DNA of 26,237 bases from positions 1 through 26,237 of the forward strand of contig DASVYC010000057.1 in the NCBI GenBank assembly GCA_036392375.1, in the 5' to 3' direction. Of this stretch, positions 15,185-22,068 are shown piece by piece. Position 1 is the stretch's first letter. Every line of letters begins with the position of its first letter. Both the position numbers and the translations under genes were made by a program. The DNA comes from JAFEBO01 sp036392375 (GTDB lineage: Bacteria > Planctomycetota > Phycisphaerae > Phycisphaerales > UBA1924). The notes beneath the pieces are model-generated. The model was given only the letters and a program-made list of their open reading frames with translations. It made no database searches and was not told where the DNA came from.

Positions 15185-16909
15185 ATGCGTGGAAAGTTCT
15201 TTTCGTTCTGCGCCGCGCTCCTGGCGGCGCAGGTGGGTTCCCTGTCTCAAGCGGACACGGCTCCGGTCGAGACGCTGGTCCGCTCGGGCACGCCCGCGCC
15301 GAACACCGAGGCGGGCGCCGTGTTTGCTTCCTTCGGCGCACCGGTGATCAACGACCTGGGCACGTGCGCGTTCACAGCCACGCTGACCACCACCAACACC
15401 AATAAAACCGGTATCTGGATCGGCTCGCCCGGCAACTGGAAGCTCCTGATCCGCGAGGGGCAGGCCATGCCCTCCAACCTGGGCGCCCTGCAGCGGGTCG
15501 ACCGGGCCTCGATCGTGCTCAACAACGCCGACGTCATGGCGTTCGCGGCCCGCACCGGCACGGGCAAGCTCTCAATCTTCCGGGTCACCCGGGCCGGCAC
15601 CGTCACCGTCGTCGCCTCCGTCGGGCAGCAGGCCCCCGGCCTGCTCGCGGGCATCACCTTCCGTGATCTGGGCGAGCCCGTCATGAACGCCTCGGGCCAG
15701 ATCGCGTTCAACGCCTCGCTCCAGGGCCCGGGCATCACCGAGAACAACCAGGGCAGCGCCTGGCTCTACAGCGGCGGCACGCTCCGCACCGTCATGAAGG
15801 GCGGCGATCTCATGATCGTCTCCCAGCCCACCACCACCGTCCGCGACCTGCTCTCGCCCATCCTCAACAACAACTCCAAGGTCGCTTTCGGCGGGATCGT
15901 GCAGGGCCCGCTGGTCAACCCCTGGAACGACAGCGCCCGGTGGATCGCCACCAACTGGACCCCCACCATCCAGGCCTTCGGCGGCACGCTCATCGGCGCC
16001 CCGGGCGAGGGCGGCGATCAGGTCACCCTCCAGATCCGCCGCGTTCTCCCCGGCATGCACCGCATGAACTCCAGCGGCATCATCGCCTTCTTCGCCGACC
16101 ACGAAGACTGGTTCTCTCCCTCCAAGTTCGCCCATGGCATCTGGGCCACCACCGCCACCGGCATCCGCCCCGTCGCCACCAAGACCACCCCCGTCTCGGC
16201 CCTGGGCGAGGCCGTCACACTCGCCAGCTACTCCTCGCTCATCATCGACAACGTCGGCCAGGTCCACTTCAAGGCCTCGCTGGCCGGGCCCTTCGTCAAC
16301 GCCACCAACGACAACGCTTTCTTCACCGCCAAGACCAACGGCACGCTCGTGATGCGGCTCCGCGCCAACGACGCCGCCCCCGGCGTGGCCGGATCACGCA
16401 AGCTCCGCGAGCTCGCGCCCGTGGCGGCCTGCGGCCCGAGCGGTGAGCTCTTCCTCGTCGCACCCATGGCCGGGCCCTCCACCCCGCCCGGCGCGCACGA
16501 GCGCGTGCTCATGACCAGCTACCCCACCGGCGACATCAGCAAAATCATCGCCACCGGGGATCGCCTCACCGTCGCCAGCGGCATCACCAAGACCGTCGCC
16601 ACCGTCCCCAACTTCTGGGCGGGCAACAACCAGGACGGCCAGCCCAGCGCCGTCAACAACAACGGCACCTTCGCCTTCCGGCTCGAGTTCACCGACGGCT
16701 CCTCCGCCGTCTGCCGCAACGCTCTCCGCCCCGTCTGCCCCGGCGACATCGACGGCAACCGCGTCGTGGACGACGGCGACTTCGTTTACTTCGCCGACTA
16801 CTACTCCCAGCTCGCCGGAGGCCCCGGCGACCTCAACCGCGACGGCTACACCGACGATCTCGACTTCGTCCGCTTCGCGCAGGCCTACACCCAGCTCATC
16901 TGCCCGTAA
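15185..16909 (+). CDS. Secreted NxxGxxAF-repeat protein with C-terminal dockerin-like Ca-binding loops
   Basis: The protein is 574 aa. It has a Sec signal peptide (cleavage near residue 23, SQA-DT). The body holds seven NxxGxxAF-type repeats at 56-63, 113-120, 168-175, 228-235, 295-302, 355-362 and 491-498, for example NASGQIAF and NNNGTFAF; the copies at 113, 228 and 355 are degenerate. This repeat family is known from planctomycete and related secreted proteins, probably folding as a beta-propeller-like array. Residues 519-574 carry two loops, CPGDIDGNRVVDDGDFVYF and GDLNRDGYTDDLDFVRF, matching the dockerin-like GC-type anchor of Phycisphaerae. GAGGA at 15175-15179 supports the start, and a perfect terminator follows the stop. 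It is monocistronic. The role at the cell surface is unknown. Confidence 0.9.
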   Translation: MRGKFFSFCAALLAAQVGSLSQADTAPVETLVRSGTPAPNTEAGAVFASFGAPVINDLGTCAFTATLTTTNTNKTGIWIGSPGNWKLLIREGQAMPSNLGALQRVDRASIVLNNADVMAFAARTGTGKLSIFRVTRAGTVTVVASVGQQAPGLLAGITFRDLGEPVMNASGQIAFNASLQGPGITENNQGSAWLYSGGTLRTVMKGGDLMIVSQPTTTVRDLLSPILNNNSKVAFGGIVQGPLVNPWNDSARWIATNWTPTIQAFGGTLIGAPGEGGDQVTLQIRRVLPGMHRMNSSGIIAFFADHEDWFSPSKFAHGIWATTATGIRPVATKTTPVSALGEAVTLASYSSLIIDNVGQVHFKASLAGPFVNATNDNAFFTAKTNGTLVMRLRANDAAPGVAGSRKLRELAPVAACGPSGELFLVAPMAGPSTPPGAHERVLMTSYPTGDISKIIATGDRLTVASGITKTVATVPNFWAGNNQDGQPSAVNNNGTFAFRLEFTDGSSAVCRNALRPVCPGDIDGNRVVDDGDFVYFADYYSQLAGGPGDLNRDGYTDDLDFVRFAQAYTQLICP

Positions 16910-16932
16910 CACCAGTCGCGGGCCCAAAGCAC

Positions 16933-16966
16933 AACACTCGCCGCACCGTTGCGGCGAGTGTTTTTT
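16933..16966 (+). terminator. Intrinsic terminator of the NxxGxxAF gene
   Basis: AACACTCGCCGCA (16933-16945) and TGCGGCGAGTGTT (16950-16962) form a perfect 13-bp stem with loop CCGT. The stem runs into six T residues (16961-16966) on the plus strand, 24 nt after the stop codon. It may also halt the convergent minus-strand gene ending at 17018. Confidence 0.93.
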
Positions 16967-17017
16967 GTCGTTCACGATTGTGTTCACGCTCGAGCGCGAT
17001 CCCGAGCCGAGCAAGGC

Positions 17018-17395
17018 TTACTGCGGCTTGGGCTGCTCGGGCTTGGGGGCGTCGGGCTTGGCCTGCTGCTTGAGCGCCTCGGCCGCCTCCTCGCTCTTCT
17101 TCTTCAGTTCCTCGGCGCCCTGCTCGACCGCCTTCTGGGTCTCGCTGGCCGCTTGCTCCAGGCCTTGCTGCGCCTTGTCGGCGGCCTGCTCGATCGCGCC
17201 GGGCGGGGCGGGCGGGGCCTTGGCGGCTTCGGCGCGGGAGCGCTCGATCTGGGCCGCGGGGCCGCTGCCGTCGGCGATGATCGGGGCCAGGAACGCGCCG
17301 CCGACCGAGCCGATCACCAGACCGATGATCAACCCGGGAAGAAACGCTTTGGCAAAGCCGCCGTTGGCGGCCGGTGCATTGGTGGATTCGGACAT
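17018..17395 (-). CDS. Small membrane-anchored coiled-coil protein
   Basis: The protein is 125 aa. A short polar N-terminus is followed by one glycine-rich membrane helix (about 17-40, FLPGLIIGLVIGSVGGAFLA). Then comes a long Ala/Glu/Lys/Gln helix (about 48-112) with heptad-like spacing, as in apolipoprotein- or LEA-like coiled coils, and a Pro/Lys tail. I do not recognise a family; a YtxH-like stress or envelope role is one possibility. The start MSEST at 17395 has a strong GGGAGG site 6 nt upstream, better than an upstream in-frame ATG at 17437. It converges on the NxxGxxAF gene across the 16933-16966 terminator. Confidence 0.75.
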   Translation of the reverse strand: MSESTNAPAANGGFAKAFLPGLIIGLVIGSVGGAFLAPIIADGSGPAAQIERSRAEAAKAPPAPPGAIEQAADKAQQGLEQAASETQKAVEQGAEELKKKSEEAAEALKQQAKPDAPKPEQPKPQ

Positions 17396-17486
17396 GAGAA
17401 CCTCCCAGCAAGCCGGATCTCCCGGCATGTGCAGCATACCCGCCGGCCCAAGCCCCCACGAGCCTTGCGTCCGGATTGGTGAGTGA

Positions 17487-17690
17487 TCATCGGAATCGAC
17501 GCATGCGATGCATCCAAATTCCGTACGAAATCACGGATTTCACCAGCTCCCAGCGGCTGGACGGGTACCCCTTCCCGAACGCCGTGTGAAGACGCCACTG
17601 CCAGTACGGCCCCCGGAACCGAAACCGCGAGATCCATCCCAGCCGCACGAGCTGCCACAGGCCACCGAGGATGTCGAAGGGAGAGGGCAT
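17487..17690 (-). CDS. Small basic aromatic-rich protein (67 aa), unknown
   Basis: The protein runs from MPSPFDILGG to HRMRRFR. It is rich in Trp (6), Arg and Lys, with the central GPYWQWRLHTAFGKGYPSS and a hydrophobic VKSVISYGIWMH end. Third codon positions follow the GC bias of real genes here, and the sequence looks like a compact conserved domain rather than a shadow frame. There is no clear Shine-Dalgarno site. The gene is divergent from the DUF4190-like gene at 17841 (150-bp spacer). The longer reading frame that runs on to 18452 is antisense to that gene and I reject it. The function is unknown; binding to membranes or nucleic acid would suit the composition. Confidence 0.6.
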   Translation of the reverse strand: MPSPFDILGGLWQLVRLGWISRFRFRGPYWQWRLHTAFGKGYPSSRWELVKSVISYGIWMHRMRRFR

Positions 17691-17827
17691 GGGGAGCTGG
17701 CAAGAGTAGTGCGAGCCGGGGCGTCCTCGCCCTCCGCGGTTGGGTGCCGGGTGTGGGACGGGGTGAGGCGGGATGGGGCGGGGTGGGACGTGTTCGAGCG
17801 CTGCGAAATCGTCACTCGAACGATCCC

Positions 17828-17833
17828 CATACT
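17828..17833 (+). promoter_or_regulatory. -10-like box CATACT before the DUF4190-like gene
   Basis: CATACT lies exactly 7 nt before the ATG at 17841, which has no Shine-Dalgarno site. It is compatible with a leaderless transcript. No good -35 is seen. Confidence 0.35.
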
Positions 17834-17840
17834 CTTTGCC

Positions 17841-18731
17841 ATGACAGCATTTCCCGCTCCCGCCGACGGCCGCGACTTTGACTGGGGTCCGCAGCGCACC
17901 AGCATTCTCGCGATTCTGGCGCTGGTCTTCGCCTTGCCTTGCTTCGTCCCGGGGGTGGGGTTCATCGCCTCGCTGCTGGCGGTCTTCGCACTGGTGGGCA
18001 TCGCCAGCAGCAAGGGCCGCGTCGGCGGCACGGGCCTGGCGGTGGCGGCGTTGGTGCTGGGTCTGATCAGCACCGCGTTCTGGGGTGCGTTGGGCTACGG
18101 GGCGTGGCAGGTCGTCAACAAGTTCAGCAGCGTCGCGACCGCGCCGGCGGTTGCGGTGATCACCGCCGCCGAGAAGGGCGACTTCGCCGCCGCCCGCAAC
18201 GGCGTCGTGCAGTACACCGCCGACCAGCTCACCGACGAGCGGCTCGGAGCGTTCCGCCAGGAAGTGAACGACAAGCTCGGCGCCTTCCAGGGTTCGCCCC
18301 AGGGCCTGTTCGACCTCTTCTCCGCCTACGGCGAGATCTCCGGCCTGATGCAGCCCCCGCCCAAGAACGGCGAGCCGCAGCTCCCCATCCCGCTGCGCTT
18401 CGAGAAGGGCGCGGCCCTGATCCTGCTCGACATCGATCCCACGCCCGAGCACGCCAAGGACCCCGTCAAGTCCAAGATCCTCCCCATCCGCAACATCACC
18501 ATCGTCACCAGCGACCGCTCGAAGATCTATCTGGTGGACCCGGCGCTGTTGCCCAAGTCGAACTGGAACGGCAACTTCCAGATCGAAACCGACGGCACCA
18601 TGACGCAGCGTCGCGAGCCGGTCAAGATCAAGGCCGGCGATGAACCCGCCGCCGATGCGCCCGAACCCGCCAAGGACGCCAAGCCTCCGGAAACCAAGCC
18701 CGCCGATCCCACCAAGCCGGGCGGCGCGTAA
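17841..18731 (+). CDS. DUF4190-like membrane protein with an extracytoplasmic or cytoplasmic C-terminal domain
   Basis: The protein is 296 aa. The N-terminal part has three hydrophobic segments (about 21-37, 39-56 and 64-86) with the DUF4190 pattern RTSILAILALVFALPC, GVGFIASLLAVFAL, a small SSKGRVGGTGLA turn and AVAALVLGLIS. A soluble domain (about 95-265) follows, with EKGDFAAARNGVVQYTADQL and an ITIVTSDRSKIYLVDPALL strand pair. A Pro/Ala/Lys/Asp low-complexity tail closes the protein. The start at 17841 is chosen because upstream codons lack coding character and the DUF4190 helices follow at once. Function unknown. A stem-loop lies 28 nt after the stop. Confidence 0.75.
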   Translation: MTAFPAPADGRDFDWGPQRTSILAILALVFALPCFVPGVGFIASLLAVFALVGIASSKGRVGGTGLAVAALVLGLISTAFWGALGYGAWQVVNKFSSVATAPAVAVITAAEKGDFAAARNGVVQYTADQLTDERLGAFRQEVNDKLGAFQGSPQGLFDLFSAYGEISGLMQPPPKNGEPQLPIPLRFEKGAALILLDIDPTPEHAKDPVKSKILPIRNITIVTSDRSKIYLVDPALLPKSNWNGNFQIETDGTMTQRREPVKIKAGDEPAADAPEPAKDAKPPETKPADPTKPGGA

Positions 18732-18759
18732 GGCGTCGTGATCACGCCGCGCACGAAAG

Positions 18760-18783
18760 AGCCCATGGCGTCGGCCATGGGCT
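18760..18783. terminator. Stem-loop between convergent genes, likely bidirectional terminator
   Basis: AGCCCATGGC and GCCATGGGCT form a perfect 10-bp stem with loop GTCG. Short T-rich stretches follow on both strands (TCTT on plus, CTTTC on minus). It sits between the DUF4190-like stop (18731) and the PEP-CTERM gene 2 stop (18806). Confidence 0.6.
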
Positions 18784-18805
18784 TCTTGACGCGCTCATGC
18801 CCCAC

Positions 18806-19414
18806 TCAACGGCGCCGGCGCGCTGCGACCAGGCCTCCGAGGCCCAGCAACGCCAGCGGCCCGGGGGTGGGCACCTGCGTGAAGACGCGGAGCTGCGCGA
18901 CCTCGCCGATCGAGGACAACGCCGCGAGATTGAAGTGGATGGTGTTGCCCAGCACCGAGAAGAACGAGGGCTGGAGCGTGTTGGCGCCGCGCGGGAAGTA
19001 CGTGGTCGGATAGACCGTGCCGAAGGCGCCGACGAGCGGATCGGTGGCATCGAGCGTGGTGTTCACGAACGCGACGCCGACGATCGTGCCGTTGAACGTC
19101 ACGTTGCCCTGAGCGCTGATGACGCCGGGGATGCCCTCGAAGTGGATGAAGTGGCTGTTGTAGCTGCCGTTGAGCAGCCCGGGCGTGGGGCTTCCCATGT
19201 TGCCGGGGTTGTTGGTGAAGTCGACGAACGTGTTGGTGAGCGCAACGTTCTGCTGCTCGTCCCAGGCGTGGGCGTTGAAACCAGTCAGCGCCCCCGACAC
19301 GCACGAAGGCGGCGCGGCGAAGAGCCACGTGGTCTGCCCGCTGACGCCCGTGATGGCGGCGAAACTGGTGGCGGTGAGCGATGCGGACAGAGTGATAGCG
19401 GCCAGGCGAAGCAT
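18806..19414 (-). CDS. Secreted PEP-CTERM-like protein 2 (PTP variant)
   Basis: The protein is 202 aa. It has a Sec signal peptide (MLRLAAITLSASLTATSFAA, cut near residue 19). The body is rich in Asn, Thr, Gly and Phe, with no recognised enzyme motif. The C-terminus VPTPGPLALLGLGGLVAA then RRRR is the planctomycete form of the PEP-CTERM tail, with PTP in place of PEP. The body and tail resemble small secreted proteins of unknown role that are held at the envelope or released. GGGAG at 19422-19426 lies 7 nt before the ATG. Hairpins at 19495-19537 lie upstream. The gene shares no clear body similarity with PEP-CTERM protein 1. Confidence 0.85.
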   Translation of the reverse strand: MLRLAAITLSASLTATSFAAITGVSGQTTWLFAAPPSCVSGALTGFNAHAWDEQQNVALTNTFVDFTNNPGNMGSPTPGLLNGSYNSHFIHFEGIPGVISAQGNVTFNGTIVGVAFVNTTLDATDPLVGAFGTVYPTTYFPRGANTLQPSFFSVLGNTIHFNLAALSSIGEVAQLRVFTQVPTPGPLALLGLGGLVAARRRR

Positions 19415-19494
19415 GGTTCGGCTCCCTTGTGATGATGGCGTGCAACGACGGTGTGTCTCTCGATCCTCCGGCAACGCGGCGGACCGGTTCAAAG

Positions 19495-19537
19495 CGGTCG
19501 TTCCCGACCGGACCGCGGCAGGCGGAAACCGCCGCGG
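19495..19537 (-). promoter_or_regulatory. Two adjacent hairpins upstream of PEP-CTERM gene 2
   Basis: CGGTCG/CGACCG (19495-19510) is a perfect 6-bp stem with a 4-nt loop. Next to it CCGCGGC/GCCGCGG (19513-19537) is a perfect 7-bp stem; its loop can also form GGCGG-AAA-CCGCC. They lie 80-125 nt before the ATG at 19414, with no T tract. A leader RNA or operator role is a guess. Confidence 0.3.
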
Positions 19538-19666
19538 ACACACAGACTTACCCGCACCCACCCAAACCTTGCAGCGCTCCCAGCACTTTCACCCGTCCCG
19601 CGCCTCGGATCGTCTCCCACTCCGACCTCAACCCGCACTCCTTACCACCATCTTCCATTCCCACAC

Positions 19667-19900
19667 TCACGCTTCCTGCGTCGCGTCGAGAATGGCCTTG
19701 GTGACCGGGTCGTAGCGATAGACCTTGCCGGGCTCCTCGTTCTTGCAGCCCTTGTGCGCACCGTCGCAGAACGGAAACTTCGCCGACAAGCCGCAGGCGC
19801 AGATCGAGAGCACCTTGAGGTTGCCCTGCTCGTCGCGCGGCCAGGTCGCGGGGTCGATCTTGATGGGGGCGGACTGTTCGTGACGGACCAGACGTGCCAT
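19667..19900 (-). CDS. CDGSH-type iron-sulfur protein
   Basis: The protein is 77 aa, a typical size for a single CDGSH domain. The motif is complete: C34-A-C36-GLSAKFPF-C45-D-G-A-H49, the three Cys and one His that hold a 2Fe-2S cluster. Bacterial CDGSH proteins are soluble redox or cluster-sensing proteins; the partner is unknown. The ATG at 19900 has AGGAGA 6 nt upstream, which also favours it over the in-frame GTG at 19918. The small unknown gene ends 50 nt upstream on the same strand, so the two may be co-transcribed. Confidence 0.93.
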   Translation of the reverse strand: MARLVRHEQSAPIKIDPATWPRDEQGNLKVLSICACGLSAKFPFCDGAHKGCKNEEPGKVYRYDPVTKAILDATQEA

Positions 19901-19950
19901 CGGGGTCTCCTGTGTCACTCTATGGTCACCGCAGGAACGTCGCGGCGGCG

Positions 19951-20274
19951 TTAAGGAGTAGTGGGCTCGCTTGAAATTGGAGTCCCGAAGTCTTCGATCG
20001 GAAGCTCGGGAGGGATCTTCGGGAAGTCGCCGATACTTCGGAAGAAGACCTTGCCAGGCTGTCCTTTCAGAACATTCAAGTCTCCCTCTATTCCTACCTC
20101 TCCAACGCTCGCCATGCGCTTGAGGGCGTGGATCACTCGATCTCGTGGCAGGCGAGTATCCACCTCGATCGGTTGCAGCAAGGTTGCGAAAATCGAATGA
20201 TGCTGGCGCATCCCGTCAAGGCACCTTCGCACCTCCAGCACGTCGTTATCCGCGATCGTCAGCTCTCGAGTCAT
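19951..20274 (-). CDS. Small protein of unknown function (possible winged-helix fold)
   Basis: The protein is 107 aa, starting MTRELTIADNDVLEVRR. I do not recognise the family. The middle part (about 40-80), with LPRDRVIHALKRMASVGEVGIEG followed by GKVFFRS, has the rhythm of a winged helix: a recognition-like helix, then two strands. That is a weak inference. The ATG at 20274 has AAAGGA 9 nt upstream; an upstream in-frame ATG at 20373 would add 33 basic residues. The gene and its flanks are visibly less GC-rich than the rest of the window. It precedes the CDGSH gene on the same strand. Confidence 0.65.
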   Translation of the reverse strand: MTRELTIADNDVLEVRRCLDGMRQHHSIFATLLQPIEVDTRLPRDRVIHALKRMASVGEVGIEGDLNVLKGQPGKVFFRSIGDFPKIPPELPIEDFGTPISSEPTTP

Positions 20275-20427
20275 GGATTGAGTCCTTTCAAATCCAAGTT
20301 GAACCGAGAACGGGAATTTGTCAAGTTGCCCCCGCCAGGGCCCGCCGCGCTTGCCGTTTGTGTCTCTTGACATCTATGAATCAGCGTCGGTTTACCCGCG
20401 CCGCCGTCCCAGCCTGCCGCCCGTTGC

Positions 20428-21462
20428 ATGAGCAGGCTCTGGTACACTCCCGACGGTCGCCGCCGGGAAGTGGTGGCGTCGGGAGCCGCATTGTCTGAAT
20501 CGTTCGACCCAACCCAGAGCGCGTACACCCACGAGCAAGGCGAGGACACGCCGCTCCTGGCGCGCGAGCTGACCGGCGACCTGCTGTGCGCCCGCTGCCG
20601 CTACAACCTGCGGGGCCTGTCAGTCCGCGGTCGCTGCCCCGAGTGCGGGATGTCGGTCCGGGGCACGATCCTGGTCAAGGTTGACCCCGCGGCGTCGGAG
20701 CTGCAGCCGATCCCGTTCGCGCCGCTGGTGGGATTGGGTCTCTTGATCTGGCCTCTGGGCGCCCTGATCGCGGCGGCATCGATCTGGTACATCCGCTGGG
20801 CCGAGATGTTTGCGCAGCCCACGCCAGTCTGGATGGTGCCCGCGCTGCTCGGCGGCGTGCTCGCCTCGGCCGCGGGCGCCCTGGTCATCATCCGCCCGCA
20901 CGCGCACATCCCGCTCGACGGCGTGCTGCGGGCCGCGGTGGGCGTCTTCCTCTATCTGCCCCTCGCCCTCGGGCTGCACGTGCTCTACACGCGGCTCGAC
21001 ACCCTTGCGCCCACGCCGTACATGCCCAGCGGACAGGCCAACATCGAGCGCAGCCTCCTGCGCCTGGCGCTCAGCCTGATCCTCGCGGTGATCCTGGCGT
21101 GCCTGCGCCCCAACGCGCGGCTGTTCGTGCAGCGCTCCATGCTGCTCCGCTCCGGGCGTGTCGATCGCCAGACCATGCTCGCGATGGTCGGCGCCTTGGG
21201 CATCATCTCGCTGGGCGATCTGGCCCAGTTGCTCGCCGCGGCTTTGGGCACGGGCGCGGCTCAGTCGGCCCTGCTGGTGGGAACCATCCTGATCGCGGTG
21301 GGATCGATGTTCTTCACGGTGGGGATCGTGGGGGTGCTGGTCGATTGCGTGCGGATCGTGCCCTCGGTCTTGAGCCGCCCGATCTCGCTGGAATCGATCA
21401 CCGGCGCCACCCGCGCCGAGGCGAGCGCGCTCTTCGAATCCTCGGCGCCGCCGGGACGATGA
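20428..21462 (+). CDS. Zinc-ribbon multi-pass membrane protein (planctomycete type)
   Basis: The protein is 344 aa. A treble-clef or zinc-ribbon-like motif lies at C54-x2-C57 and C70-x2-C73 in LLCARCRYNLRGL and GRCPECGMSVRG. It is followed by about six hydrophobic helices (near 96-118, 132-155, 163-185, 212-228, 250-268 and 275-310). Proteins with this ribbon plus membrane helices are common in planctomycetes and have no known role. The start is uncertain: the ATG at 20428 has no ribosome site, while an in-frame TTG at 20491 has GGGAG 5 nt upstream and keeps the whole ribbon. The stop overlaps the ATG of the metallopeptidase gene (ATGA), so the two are probably translated together. Confidence 0.75.
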   Translation: MSRLWYTPDGRRREVVASGAALSESFDPTQSAYTHEQGEDTPLLARELTGDLLCARCRYNLRGLSVRGRCPECGMSVRGTILVKVDPAASELQPIPFAPLVGLGLLIWPLGALIAAASIWYIRWAEMFAQPTPVWMVPALLGGVLASAAGALVIIRPHAHIPLDGVLRAAVGVFLYLPLALGLHVLYTRLDTLAPTPYMPSGQANIERSLLRLALSLILAVILACLRPNARLFVQRSMLLRSGRVDRQTMLAMVGALGIISLGDLAQLLAAALGTGAAQSALLVGTILIAVGSMFFTVGIVGVLVDCVRIVPSVLSRPISLESITGATRAEASALFESSAPPGR

Positions 21463-21890
21463 GAACGGAGGAGCAGGTGCTTTCGCAAGCCGTCCGAGAT
21501 CGCTTCGACGCGTTGCTGGAGGAGGCCATCGCGCAGCTCCCGCCGCCGATCCGTGCGCTGCTCGACGAGGTCCCCGTTGTCGCGCTCGACCGCCCCACCC
21601 CCGAGATGCTCCGCGACCTGGGTATCGACCCGAGCGACGAGGAAGAGGCCACCAGCCTCTGCGGCCTGCACAGCGGCGTCGCCGCCACCGAACGCTCGGT
21701 CGATCGCTCCGGCGAGCTGCCCTCGGAGATCCACCTCTTCCGCGAGGGCATCATCGACCTCGCCGGCGGCTTCGACCAGCCCGACGCCGACGACGCCGTG
21801 TACGAAGAGATCATGGTCACACTGCTGCACGAAATCGGCCACGAGTTCGGGCTCTCGGAAGAAGACCTCGATCGGCTCGGCTACTCGTGA
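21459..21890 (+). CDS. Minimal zinc metallopeptidase (DUF1025/MPN-like HExxHxxG zincin)
   Basis: The protein is 143 aa. The catalytic motif is H124-E125-x2-H128-x2-G131 in LLHEIGHEFGLSEEDLDRLG, which matches the small family of predicted zincins with HExxHxxGxxExDL. The preceding FREGIIDLA and YEEIMVTLLHE fit as well. The N-terminal half has the family's ALDEVPV-like stretch (LLDEVPVVALDRP, 34-46). Activity of this family is poorly known. Its start codon overlaps the stop of the zinc-ribbon membrane protein by 4 nt, so the membrane protein may be a partner. Confidence 0.9.
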   Translation: MRTEEQVLSQAVRDRFDALLEEAIAQLPPPIRALLDEVPVVALDRPTPEMLRDLGIDPSDEEEATSLCGLHSGVAATERSVDRSGELPSEIHLFREGIIDLAGGFDQPDADDAVYEEIMVTLLHEIGHEFGLSEEDLDRLGYS

Positions 21891-22068
21891 TTGAGGAGAT
21901 CGGGAGCGGGGCCCTCCAGGTCCCGGCGTCACGCTTCCAGGGTGCCACTTCTGGGCCGGCTCTGCGGCACGGCAGTGCGAACGCGCCGATCAGCCCAGCA
22001 ACCCCACGCATCATCCCAGCCACAAAGGAGAGCGGAGGCCGGTCCCACTGGCTCTTCCTTGTCGGCGT

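Noticed and set aside
17691..18452. The long upstream part of the minus-strand frame that ends at 17487
   Set aside because: It is antisense to the DUF4190-like gene and has shadow composition; only the last 67 codons look coding.
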